Assembly: GCF_018336975.1 (NCBI RefSeq)
Contig: NZ_CP025572.1
Coordinates: forward strand, 2,134,284-2,198,283
Length of the DNA stretch: 64,000 bases
Origin: Marinomonas sp. CT5
Lineage (GTDB): Bacteria > Pseudomonadota > Gammaproteobacteria > Pseudomonadales > Marinomonadaceae
Reading direction: 5' to 3'
The position numbers were made by a program, and so were the translations under genes. The notes beneath the pieces are model-generated. The model did no database searches. It was given only the letters and a program-made list of their open reading frames with translations, and was not told the origin of the DNA. Numbering within the stretch: position 1 is the first letter of the stretch; each line of letters opens with the position of its first letter. This document shows, piece after piece, positions 1 to 8,477 of this stretch.

Positions 1-1
1 A

Positions 2-421
2 AATTGGGTGACCTTTGGCATTATCGTGGCAGGTCTTTGGCCACAAATTGCCTATTGCATGATCCTCTATCTCACAGGCTTGAATAATTTAAATCCAGAT
101 CAAATCGAAGCGGCTCGCTTAGACGGCGCGCACGGCTGGAAAATGTTACGTCATGTTATTTTGCCTCAACTGCGTCCCGCTACATTCATTGCAGTTGTGG
201 TGACAGTGATCGGTGCGTTAAGAAGTTTCGACCTTGTTGCCACCATGACCAGTGGCGGGCCATTTGGGTCTTCTAGTGTTCTAGCTTACTTCATGTATGA
301 ACAATCCATCTTTAACTATCGAGCTGGTTACGGTGCAGCGATTGCGACTGTGTTGTTCTTGATAATGGATATTTATATCGCCTACTTCTTATGGCGTATG
401 CTGAAGAGTGAGAAAGCCTAA
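2..421 (+). CDS. Sugar ABC transporter permease (MalF/UgpA type), 5' truncated by window
   Basis: Inner-membrane permease of a carbohydrate ABC importer. The reading frame is open to the left edge, so the N-terminal part lies outside the window; the GTG at 8 is internal. The visible part carries the EAA loop that docks the ATPase (EAARLDGAHGWKMLRHVILP) and then three hydrophobic segments, as at the C-terminus of MalF-like permeases. Its stop overlaps the next ATG (TAATG at 419-423), so the two permeases are translationally coupled. Downstream galactosidases suggest that the substrate is a galactoside, which is inferred. No ATPase subunit is seen in this operon; it may lie upstream or be shared with another system. 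Confidence 0.93.
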   Translation, partial: NWVTFGIIVAGLWPQIAYCMILYLTGLNNLNPDQIEAARLDGAHGWKMLRHVILPQLRPATFIAVVVTVIGALRSFDLVATMTSGGPFGSSSVLAYFMYEQSIFNYRAGYGAAIATVLFLIMDIYIAYFLWRMLKSEKA

Positions 422-1272
422 TGTTTCCAACTCCTATAGAAAAAAGATCGTTACCTTTTAATTTAAGCTATCGCGTGGCTGTTTGGATCGCTTTGTTACT
501 TTGGTTATTGCCTTTGATTGCCGTCATGATGACTTCCGCTCGCTCTATGGCGGATATTAACTCTGGTAATTATTGGGGGGTTCCAAGTGAATGGATGTTG
601 TTTGAAAACTACACCATGGTATTTACGCAAACGCCCATGCTGCGCTATCTCATCAATTCGCTGATCATTACCTTACCCGCGGTATTTGGCGCGGTTGCCT
701 TATCGACCTTGGCCGGTTACGCCTTAGCTAAGTTTAAATTTCGCGGCAATGTTGCGCTATTTGCGACTTTTATCGCAGGTAACTTTGTGCCGTTTCAAAT
801 CTTAATGATTCCAGTGCGCGATCTCACTATTAGCATGGGGTTGTATGACACCGCCTCGGGCTTGATTTTGTTCCATATTGCTTTTCAAACAGGGTTTTGC
901 ACCTTGTTTATGCGCAACTTTATCGTCGGTTTACCTGATGAATTAATTGAAGCGGCGCGGGTGGAAGGGGTGAGCGAATGGCAAATATTTTGGCATGTGG
1001 TTTTACCATTAGTTCGTCCCGCTTTGGCCGCCTTGTCTGTGCTGATTTTTACTTTTATTTGGAATGATTATTTCTGGGCGCTGGTGCTGGTGCAGAGTGA
1101 TGAAGTGCGCCCGATCACAGCAGGGATTAGTGCTCTAAAAGGTCAGTGGATGGCGTCTTGGCAACTTATTGCTGCGGGTTCAATTGTCGCCGCGTTACCG
1201 CCTGTCATCTTGTTCTTCGCCATGCAGCGTCACTTTATTGCTGGCTTAACTTTGGGTGCTACGAAAGGATAA
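421..1272 (+). CDS. Sugar ABC transporter permease (MalG/UgpE type)
   Basis: Second inner-membrane permease of the carbohydrate importer, 283 residues, the normal length for MalG-type subunits. The first transmembrane segment is near residues 17-37. The EAA loop (EAARVEGVSEWQIFWHVVLP) sits near residues 177-197, and hydrophobic segments follow to the C-terminus. The start overlaps the stop of the first permease by one base. The alpha-galactosidase gene follows four bases after this stop, so permeases and hydrolase are one transcription unit. Confidence 0.95.
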   Translation: MFPTPIEKRSLPFNLSYRVAVWIALLLWLLPLIAVMMTSARSMADINSGNYWGVPSEWMLFENYTMVFTQTPMLRYLINSLIITLPAVFGAVALSTLAGYALAKFKFRGNVALFATFIAGNFVPFQILMIPVRDLTISMGLYDTASGLILFHIAFQTGFCTLFMRNFIVGLPDELIEAARVEGVSEWQIFWHVVLPLVRPALAALSVLIFTFIWNDYFWALVLVQSDEVRPITAGISALKGQWMASWQLIAAGSIVAALPPVILFFAMQRHFIAGLTLGATKG

Positions 1273-1276
1273 GACG

Positions 1277-3427
1277 ATGAAAAATGGATTGAACATAGGG
1301 TTTTATCGACAAGACTCAAAAGACCAAAGCAAGACCTTGGTGATTGCTTGCCCAAAACAAGGCTCGCCAGAGTTGCTCTACTTTGGTGATGCGTTACCAG
1401 TGCAGACGGATTTAAGTTCGGTGTATATGTCGCAACAAGCAGGCATTCCGCAAGCCATGATGGACAAGCCTGTTCCTATGTCTTTACTCCCTGAAGCAGG
1501 GCGCGGTTGGCTGCAAACGCCAGCCGTGGAGGCCAGTGCAGAAGACCGCCCAACATGGGCTGCCTGTTGGAGCTTGCTTGATGTGGAAGCGCTAGAAAGC
1601 GGCTTTAAGATTCGTTTGGAAGATAACGTGGCCCAATTGTCGGTGTCGCTGTCGATTGGTTTATTGCCATCTGGCGTCTTACGTCAACAACTGACCTTAA
1701 CTAACCAAGGACAGGGCGATGTGATGGTGCAGCGCTTGGCTTGTACCTTGCCTGTTGCTGCGCGTTTTACTGAGCGAATGGGTTTTTATGGTCGTTGGTG
1801 TCAAGAGTTTCAACAAGAGCGCAGTGATTGGCATGCTACTTGGTTGCAAGAAAACCGCAACGGCCGTAATTCTCAGGCGAACTTTCCCGCGGTGATGGTT
1901 GGTGAGCAAGGCTTTGGGGAGCAGCAAGGGGAAGTGCTTGGGGCACATCTTGCTTGGAGCGGAAACCACAGACTAAAAGCCGATTACACCGCAGAAGGTC
2001 ATCGTTATTTACAAGCGGAAGTCTTGTATTTATCTGGTGAAATTATCCTCGCCGCCAATGAGTCTATTTCGACCCCTGAATTCTTGGCGGCACACAGTGG
2101 CACTGGGCTAAATGCCATGAGTCAGCAGTTCCACCAAGAAGCACGTGCTCGTTTGCAATTAGCTAAGCCTCGTCCAGTGCATTTGAATACGTGGGAAGCG
2201 TTTTATTTCGATCACGATATGACCAAACTAAAAGCGCTGGCTAAAGCCGCCGCTGACGTTGGGGTTGAACGTTATATTTTGGACGATGGATGGTTTCGCG
2301 GTCGCAACAATGACAAAGCCGCGTTAGGGGATTGGTTTGTTGATGAAAACAAATACCCAGATGGATTAATGCCTTTGATTAGCTATGTCAAAGAGGAACT
2401 GGGTATGGAGTTTGGTTTGTGGTTTGAACCTGAAATGGTTAACCCAGATTCCGATTTATTCCGTGCTCATCCTGATTGGGCTTTGCAACTTCCCCAATAC
2501 GAACCCGCTCTCGCACGTAATCAATTGGTTCTGAATTTAGCGAAACCGGAAGCCTATCAATATATCCGCGAGCGTTTATTTTCACTCTTCACGGAATATC
2601 CCATTGATTATGTGAAATGGGATATGAACCGAGATTATTCCCAGCCAAGTGGTGATATTGCCCCGCAAGCCCATGCTCAGGTTGAAGCCTTGTATCGCTT
2701 ATTGGGCGACATTAATGATGCTTTTCCCGCGATGGAAATCGAAAGCTGCTCCTCAGGCGGTGCGCGAGTGGATTTCGGTATCTTGAATTTTACTAAGCGT
2801 TTCTGGGCATCTGATTGTAATGATGCGTTAGAGCGTCAAACCATCCAGCGTGGCTTCAGTTATTTTTTACCGCCTGAAGTCATGGGATCCCATGTGGGAC
2901 CAGATAAAAGTCATACCACCAGTCGCGTTCACGATGTGGCATTCCGTGCTGGCACGGCTTTGCTTGGTCATTTTGGTATTGAATGGAATTTATTAGAGGC
3001 TAATGACGAGCAAAAAGCGACGATTTCAAACTGGTTGTCTCATTACAAGCGCCATAGAGCCCTGTTGCATGACGGTAAGAATTGGCGTTTGCCAAGCGCT
3101 GACGGTCGGGCACAAACCCAGTGGGCATTGAGTCAAGACCGACTACAAGGTTTGGCCGTTTATAGCCAATTGGCTATGCCAAAGCAGGCGCAAACTTTAC
3201 CGCTTTGTTTACCAAACCTATTGCCGGATCAGCTTTATCGAGTAGAGGTGCTAGAGCACAGTCCGCTACCCGGCCATCTTATGAAAGCCTTACCTGCGTG
3301 GTGGAAACAAGACCTGATTTTGAATGGGGCGAGTTTGAGCCAAGTGGGTCTTCAATTACCGATTTTTGATCCTGAATCTCTTGTACTTATAGGGATTCAA
3401 GCCGTACCTGCTATGGAGAAACATTGA
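1277..3427 (+). CDS. Alpha-galactosidase, glycoside hydrolase family 36
   Basis: Hydrolyses terminal alpha-galactosides such as melibiose or raffinose-type sugars. About 716 residues, the usual size for bacterial GH36 enzymes. The N-terminal beta-sandwich is followed by the catalytic barrel. The expected nucleophile is in VKWDMNRDYSQ (Asp about 449) and the acid/base in FWASDCND (Asp about 513); the substrate-binding motif ILDDGWFRGRNND is present. No signal peptide is visible, so it is probably cytoplasmic and acts on imported sugar. I chose the ATG at 1277 because AAGGA lies just upstream at 1265-1269; an in-frame GTG at 1256 has no comparable site. The stop abuts the dehydratase ATG. Confidence 0.94.
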   Translation: MKNGLNIGFYRQDSKDQSKTLVIACPKQGSPELLYFGDALPVQTDLSSVYMSQQAGIPQAMMDKPVPMSLLPEAGRGWLQTPAVEASAEDRPTWAACWSLLDVEALESGFKIRLEDNVAQLSVSLSIGLLPSGVLRQQLTLTNQGQGDVMVQRLACTLPVAARFTERMGFYGRWCQEFQQERSDWHATWLQENRNGRNSQANFPAVMVGEQGFGEQQGEVLGAHLAWSGNHRLKADYTAEGHRYLQAEVLYLSGEIILAANESISTPEFLAAHSGTGLNAMSQQFHQEARARLQLAKPRPVHLNTWEAFYFDHDMTKLKALAKAAADVGVERYILDDGWFRGRNNDKAALGDWFVDENKYPDGLMPLISYVKEELGMEFGLWFEPEMVNPDSDLFRAHPDWALQLPQYEPALARNQLVLNLAKPEAYQYIRERLFSLFTEYPIDYVKWDMNRDYSQPSGDIAPQAHAQVEALYRLLGDINDAFPAMEIESCSSGGARVDFGILNFTKRFWASDCNDALERQTIQRGFSYFLPPEVMGSHVGPDKSHTTSRVHDVAFRAGTALLGHFGIEWNLLEANDEQKATISNWLSHYKRHRALLHDGKNWRLPSADGRAQTQWALSQDRLQGLAVYSQLAMPKQAQTLPLCLPNLLPDQLYRVEVLEHSPLPGHLMKALPAWWKQDLILNGASLSQVGLQLPIFDPESLVLIGIQAVPAMEKH

Positions 3428-5164
3428 ATGAGCGATAACAATAACAAAGATAAAAAACCATTACGCAGTCAGCAATGGTACGGAAAATTAGACAAAGACG
3501 GCTTTATTCACCGCAGCTGGATGAAAAACCAAGGTTTGCCAGACCACAGTTTTGATGGTCGACCTATCATCGGCATTTGTAATTCATGGAGTGAGTTGAC
3601 GCCATGTAATGCGCACCTTCGTGAACTGGCGGAATACGTAAAACGGGGAGTATGGGAAGCCGGCGGTGTGCCCCTTGAATTTCCCGTTATGTCGTTGGGT
3701 GAAACCCAAATGAAGCCAACGGCCATGCTGTTTCGTAACCTGATGAGTATGGATGTGGAAGAATCCATGCGGGCTTATGGCATGGATGGCGTTGTGTTGT
3801 TAGGGGGATGCGACAAAACCACGCCAGCCCAATTGATGGGCGCATGTTCAGTGGATTTGCCGACTATCGTTGTCTCTTCTGGCCCTATGCTAAATGGTAA
3901 ATACCGCGGCAAAGACATTGGTTCCGGCACGGATGTGTGGAAGTTCAGCGAAGCAGTACGCGGCGGCAAAATGAGTCTTGATGCATTTATGCGAGCCGAG
4001 TCGGGCATGTCCCGTTCCCGAGGCACTTGTATGACCATGGGCACCGCGTCGACTATGTCTTGTTTGGTGGAAGCCTTAGGCATGTCACTACCCGAAAACG
4101 GCACCTTGCCCGCGGTGGATGCCCGTCGTCAAGCGCTAGCGCATATGACAGGAGCGCGGATTGTCGACATGGTGAAAGAAGATCTAAAACCCTCTGACAT
4201 TTTGACGAAAGCCGCGTTTGAAAATGCCATTCGAGCGAATGCGGCGATAGGTGGTTCGACCAATGCCGTTGTGCATTTACTGGCTATCGCGGGTCGTGTC
4301 GGGGTGGATTTAAGCTTAGAAGACTGGGATCGCATTGGCGCGGACATTCCTTGCTTGGTTGATTTGATGCCATCGGGCCGATTCTTGATGGAAGACTTCC
4401 ATTACGCCGGCGGTTTCCCTGCGCTCATTCAGCGTTTGAGTCATCTATTTGATATGAACGCCAATACAGTATGTGGCGCTACCTTGGGCGAGATTACCGA
4501 AGGTGCAGAGTGTTTCAACGAGGACGTTATTCGTCCGTTAGACAAACCATTGCGAGAGAAAGCAGGCATTGCCGTATTGCGCGGTAACTTATCACCACAA
4601 GGGGCGATCATTAAACCCAGTGCCGCTACCCCCGCTTTATTGCAACACACGGGCAAAGCCGTGGTGTTTGAAAACATTGAAGACTACAAAGCGCGCATCG
4701 ATACCCCAGAATTGGAAGTCGATAAAGACTCGATTTTGGTTCTTAAAGGTTGTGGGCCAAAGGGTTACCCCGGGATGCCGGAAGTGGGCAATATGGCATT
4801 ACCGAGTAAGTTGCTAGAACAAGGCATTACCGACATGGTACGCATCAGTGATGCACGTATGAGCGGAACAGCATTTGGTACTGTGGTGTTGCATGTGGCA
4901 CCGGAATCCACTGTCGGAGGGCCATTGGCCTTGGTGCAAAATGGCGATGAAATCACCCTAGATGTAGAGGGGCGTGGTTTGCATTTGCATATTTCAGAGG
5001 AAGAAATGGCGCGCCGTAAAGCCGCATGGCAACCGGAAGAAAGCGACTATCAGCGTGGTTATGCCAAGTTGTATATCGACCATGTCATGCAGGCCGATCA
5101 AGGGGCGGACCTAGATTTCCTTGTTGGCAAAAGTGGATCGAAAGTGAGTAGGGAGTCTCATTAA
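3428..5164 (+). CDS. IlvD/Edd-family sugar-acid dehydratase (probable D-galactonate dehydratase)
   Basis: Iron-sulfur dehydratase of the IlvD/Edd family, 578 residues, the length of the L-arabonate/D-galactonate type. Cluster and active-site motifs are present: GICNSWSELTPCNAH near residue 50, GGCDKTTPAQ near 125-134, and SRGTCMTMGTAS near 195-206. In this setting the expected reaction is D-galactonate to 2-keto-3-deoxygalactonate, because kinase and aldolase genes for that product follow. The substrate is inferred from context: family members also act on L-arabonate, D-fuconate or dihydroxy acids, and a true branched-chain ilvD cannot be excluded on motif alone. It starts directly at the alpha-galactosidase stop, and its own stop overlaps the next ATG. 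Confidence 0.9.
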   Translation: MSDNNNKDKKPLRSQQWYGKLDKDGFIHRSWMKNQGLPDHSFDGRPIIGICNSWSELTPCNAHLRELAEYVKRGVWEAGGVPLEFPVMSLGETQMKPTAMLFRNLMSMDVEESMRAYGMDGVVLLGGCDKTTPAQLMGACSVDLPTIVVSSGPMLNGKYRGKDIGSGTDVWKFSEAVRGGKMSLDAFMRAESGMSRSRGTCMTMGTASTMSCLVEALGMSLPENGTLPAVDARRQALAHMTGARIVDMVKEDLKPSDILTKAAFENAIRANAAIGGSTNAVVHLLAIAGRVGVDLSLEDWDRIGADIPCLVDLMPSGRFLMEDFHYAGGFPALIQRLSHLFDMNANTVCGATLGEITEGAECFNEDVIRPLDKPLREKAGIAVLRGNLSPQGAIIKPSAATPALLQHTGKAVVFENIEDYKARIDTPELEVDKDSILVLKGCGPKGYPGMPEVGNMALPSKLLEQGITDMVRISDARMSGTAFGTVVLHVAPESTVGGPLALVQNGDEITLDVEGRGLHLHISEEEMARRKAAWQPEESDYQRGYAKLYIDHVMQADQGADLDFLVGKSGSKVSRESH

Positions 5165-5937
5165 TGACCAATAATAAAAATAAAACCGTTTTTCCTAGTT
5201 TAAAAGGACGTCATGCGCTTGTTAGTGGCGGTGCATCTGGTATTGGCGAAGCCTTAGTTCGTGCCTTGGCGCAGCAAGGTTGCTTGGTCAGCTTTTTGGA
5301 TATTGATCAAACCGCAGGTGACAGTCTTGCCAAAGAGCTAAAGGATCAAGGTCTACAAGCGCATTTTAATTTGGTTGATTTAACGGATGTCGATAAGCTT
5401 CAAGCCGTGATTAATGAACGCATGGCGGATTGGGGAGCGATTCGTATCCTAGTGAATAATGCGGCCAACGATCATCGTCATACTTTACAAGACATGACAT
5501 CGGATGCGTTCGATCAATGCATGTCGGTCAATTTAAAACATCATTTCTTTGCTGCTCAAGCGGTGGCGCCCGCCATGGCGGAAGCAGGTGGTGGCAGCAT
5601 TATCAATATGAGTTCCAATTCTTGGATGTTAGGACTTGCTGGCTATCCAGGTTACGTGACTGCAAAAGCAGGTATTTCCGGTTTAACCAAGGGCTTGGCC
5701 CGTGAATTGGGTGGTCAGAAAATTCGAGTGAATACCGTCTTGCCTGGTTGGGTTATGACCGAAAAGCAAAAGCGTCTTTGGCTAACGCCAGAAGCAGAAG
5801 CGGAACTGATGACGCAACAAGCCCTGAAAGAAAAAATAGAACCAGAAGATGTAGCGGATTTGGTGTTGTTTTTAAGTGCGGATGACAGTCGCATGATCTC
5901 TGGTCAAAGTTTGGTTGTGGATGGAGGGCGCTTGTAA
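5164..5937 (+). CDS. SDR-family dehydrogenase, probable D-galactose 1-dehydrogenase
   Basis: Short-chain dehydrogenase/reductase of 257 residues. It has the nucleotide-binding glycine motif SGGASGIGEAL near residues 17-27, the NNAAND structural motif near 96-101, and the catalytic YPGYVTAKAG motif (Tyr-x-x-x-Lys) near 160-169. The C-terminus SGQSLVVDGG is typical of classical SDRs. With a lactonase, sugar-acid dehydratase, kinase and aldolase around it, the likely role is NAD(P)-dependent oxidation of galactose to galactonolactone, the first step of the De Ley-Doudoroff route. The substrate is inferred and could be another aldose. It overlaps both neighbours by one base (TAATG), indicating tight coupling. 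Confidence 0.88.
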   Translation: MTNNKNKTVFPSLKGRHALVSGGASGIGEALVRALAQQGCLVSFLDIDQTAGDSLAKELKDQGLQAHFNLVDLTDVDKLQAVINERMADWGAIRILVNNAANDHRHTLQDMTSDAFDQCMSVNLKHHFFAAQAVAPAMAEAGGGSIINMSSNSWMLGLAGYPGYVTAKAGISGLTKGLARELGGQKIRVNTVLPGWVMTEKQKRLWLTPEAEAELMTQQALKEKIEPEDVADLVLFLSADDSRMISGQSLVVDGGRL

Positions 5938-6938
5938 TGACCTTATTTAATCCTGCTTCACAACCTGCTGGTGACCAAGCCAGCTTTATTGCTGTTGATT
6001 GGGGAACCACGAATTTACGTGCCTTTTTGATGAATCAGGATGGTCATATTCAAGCCCAGCGTGACAGTGATCGAGGCATGTTAAAACTTGGCTCAGCTGA
6101 ATTTGAACGTGTCTTGGCCGATTTTCTGGGTGATTGGCTCACCTCTGATTTGCCCATCTATATGGCTGGTATGGTGGGCAGTCGTGGCGGCTGGCAAGAA
6201 GTCCCTTATCAACAATGTCCGATGAAATTGGATGATTTGGCGGACAAGCTTCAGTGGCTAACAACCTCTTTGCCTAACCCTATTGCCATTGTGCCGGGTC
6301 TACAGGGTATTGGTATTGCTGGTCTTGTGGATGTTATGCGCGGCGAAGAAACTCAATTACTCGGGGCGCTTGATTGGCTAGAAGAACAAGGTCGAGCCGA
6401 TGACACCCCCATATTTTGTTTGCCAGGTACACATTGTAAATGGGCGCAAATTACACAGGGTGAAGTGAACCAGTTTTCCACTTCGATTACTGGTGAGCTG
6501 TTTGCACGGCTTAATGACGAGTCCAGTTTAGTAAAAGGCCTGCCTAAACCAGAGCAAATCAACGCTGCTGCATTCAATCAAGGCGTTTTGGCTAGTCAGC
6601 AAGCGGGTGGCATTTTGCATCATTTATTTAGTACTCGAAGTCGCTTTGTTTGTGGTGATTTGGCGGCTGAAGAAGTGCGTGATTATTTGTCTGGCGTGGT
6701 GATTGGGCATGATGTGAATGACACATTAGAGGCGTTAAAAGAGGCTTATTCAAATCACTCAATCAATTCGGTGATCATTATTGGCAGCCAAGCTTTAGCA
6801 GAGCGCTATCGGTTGGCGTTATCTGCTCACCATCTTAGCACTGAATTTTTACCTGCCAATGAAGCCAGTATTCGCGGTTTAAAACGTTTGGCGAATCGTC
6901 AAATTCGGTCGGAAATGAATCCGGCACAAGGAGCCTAA
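5937..6938 (+). CDS. dgoK: 2-dehydro-3-deoxygalactonokinase (DgoK)
   Basis: Phosphorylates 2-keto-3-deoxygalactonate at C6 with ATP. The 333-residue protein has the DgoK-family phosphate-binding start AVDWGTTNLRAFL near residues 20-32, MAGMVGSRGGW near 79-89, and LPGTHCKW near 160, as expected. The gene starts on the stop of the dehydrogenase (TAATG) and ends six bases before the aldolase gene, so kinase and aldolase act in sequence. Confidence 0.93.
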   Translation: MTLFNPASQPAGDQASFIAVDWGTTNLRAFLMNQDGHIQAQRDSDRGMLKLGSAEFERVLADFLGDWLTSDLPIYMAGMVGSRGGWQEVPYQQCPMKLDDLADKLQWLTTSLPNPIAIVPGLQGIGIAGLVDVMRGEETQLLGALDWLEEQGRADDTPIFCLPGTHCKWAQITQGEVNQFSTSITGELFARLNDESSLVKGLPKPEQINAAAFNQGVLASQQAGGILHHLFSTRSRFVCGDLAAEEVRDYLSGVVIGHDVNDTLEALKEAYSNHSINSVIIIGSQALAERYRLALSAHHLSTEFLPANEASIRGLKRLANRQIRSEMNPAQGA

Positions 6939-6943
6939 TAAAA

Positions 6944-7591
6944 ATGAAACACTCTTTTGATGCACTGATGCAAGAGTTTCCTATGGTGGCGATACTTCGC
7001 GGTATTACACCGGAGGAAGTGGTTGAGCACACTCAAGTTTTAATTGATGCGGGCTTTCGTCTGATTGAAGTGCCGCTCAATTCTCCTGATGCCTTTACCA
7101 GTATTCGAATGCTACAAGACACATTTGGTCATCAAGTCTTGATTGGTGCCGGTACTGTGTTAACCATGGCTCAGCTCACGGAATTGGTTGCTACGGGCGC
7201 ACAATTAATGGTGTGTCCGCATACTGATGTTGAGCTAATTAAAGCCGCGAAAGTAGCAGGCCTGTATGCCATGCCGGGCTTTTTTACCGCTAGTGAAGCC
7301 TTTGCCGCACTTCATGCTGGTGCGGATGCGGTGAAATTGTTTCCTGCCGAAGCCTTGCCGTCAATCAATGTTGTTAAAGCCTTGGGAGCTGTGATTCCCG
7401 CAAAAACTTGGTTATGTCCTGTTGGTGGCGTGAATCCAGAAAATGTCGCTGAGTATTTACAGGTGGGGGCTCGTGGTTTTGGTTTGGGTTCCGCCTTGTA
7501 TAAAAAGGGTCAATCTGTTGCTACCACAAAAGCTAACGCTGAGGCCTTTATGGCGTCATGGAAGGCTTATCAAAACGAGTTAGGAGAATAA
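6944..7591 (+). CDS. dgoA: 2-dehydro-3-deoxy-6-phosphogalactonate aldolase (DgoA)
   Basis: Class I KDPG/KDPGal aldolase, 215 residues. It splits 2-keto-3-deoxy-6-phosphogalactonate into pyruvate and glyceraldehyde-3-phosphate. Family motifs are clear: VAILRGITPEE near residue 12, GAGTVLT near 69, and DAVKLFPAE with the Schiff-base lysine at about 131. The sequence looks more like DgoA than the glucose-pathway Eda, and the adjacent dgoK supports the galactose route. The start follows dgoK by five bases with an upstream AAGGAG (6928-6933). Confidence 0.94.
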   Translation: MKHSFDALMQEFPMVAILRGITPEEVVEHTQVLIDAGFRLIEVPLNSPDAFTSIRMLQDTFGHQVLIGAGTVLTMAQLTELVATGAQLMVCPHTDVELIKAAKVAGLYAMPGFFTASEAFAALHAGADAVKLFPAEALPSINVVKALGAVIPAKTWLCPVGGVNPENVAEYLQVGARGFGLGSALYKKGQSVATTKANAEAFMASWKAYQNELGE

Positions 7592-7596
7592 AAACA

Positions 7597-8475
7597 ATGA
7601 AGCAAATTAGTACTCAGCGCCACCAATTAGCAGAGGGACCATTTTGGAGCCAGTCTGAACAAGCTCTGTATTGGGTCGATATTCCCGCTTGCAAAGTTTG
7701 GCGCTGGCATCAAGAGTCCAATGAATATCAGCATTGGACTCTACCGAAAAAAGTATCGGCGGTGTTCACCACGCAAAGCGATCGTTTGCTGGTGGCCTTG
7801 GCGGATTCCGTCGCGTATTTGGATAAAGCGACAGGCGAATTAGAGCATTTGTGCGACCTAGATACGGATATTCCGGGTAATCGCAGTAACGATGCTAAAT
7901 GCGATCCCAACGGTGTGCTTTGGTTGGGAACAATGGACGATGCGGAAGAAAACACATCTGGTCGACTATGGAAAATTACCCCAGAAGGTAAAAGAACACT
8001 CATGCTGGAAGGAATTGGCATTTCCAATACCTTGGCGTGGGACGAATCTCGCGGTCGCTTCTATTTTGGTGATACGACAACAGGTAAAGTGCATGCGTTT
8101 CCCTATCCAGAATTCTATGACGTACGCAGCCAATCACCTTTTTTTGAAGTGAAAGAGGGGGTTGGAGCGGACGGTTCTTGCATTGATTCTGCTGGTTGTC
8201 TATGGAATGCCAACTGGGATGGTGCGCGTATTGTGCGATACAGCCCTGAAGGTGAAGTGCTGCAAACCATTGAGCTGCCTTTTTCAAAACCGACTAGTTG
8301 TGTGTTTGGTGGGCCTGCTGGCAATACATTGTTTATCACATCGGCCAGTGTGGCGACCAGCGAAGAAGCGTTAGCAGAACAGCCGCTTGCTGGCCATGTT
8401 ATCGCTATTGATTTGAAGGACGCACTGGGTCTTGATGTCACTGGCGAGCCAAGTCAGCCGTTTTCTGGAGCATAA
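7597..8475 (+). CDS. SMP-30/gluconolactonase-family lactonase
   Basis: Six-bladed beta-propeller lactonase of the SMP-30/LRE family, 292 residues. Typical segments are EGPFWSQSEQALYWVDI near the start, SNDAKCDPNGVLWLGTMD near residues 95-112, and WDGARIVRYSPEGE further on. It should hydrolyse the sugar lactone made by the dehydrogenase to the free aldonic acid (galactonolactone to galactonate); the exact lactone is inferred. I chose the ATG at 7597 because AGGAG lies at 7582-7586 with good spacing. An in-frame ATG at 7558 would overlap dgoA by 34 bases and has no such site. Confidence 0.92.
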   Translation: MKQISTQRHQLAEGPFWSQSEQALYWVDIPACKVWRWHQESNEYQHWTLPKKVSAVFTTQSDRLLVALADSVAYLDKATGELEHLCDLDTDIPGNRSNDAKCDPNGVLWLGTMDDAEENTSGRLWKITPEGKRTLMLEGIGISNTLAWDESRGRFYFGDTTTGKVHAFPYPEFYDVRSQSPFFEVKEGVGADGSCIDSAGCLWNANWDGARIVRYSPEGEVLQTIELPFSKPTSCVFGGPAGNTLFITSASVATSEEALAEQPLAGHVIAIDLKDALGLDVTGEPSQPFSGA

Positions 8476-8477
8476 AA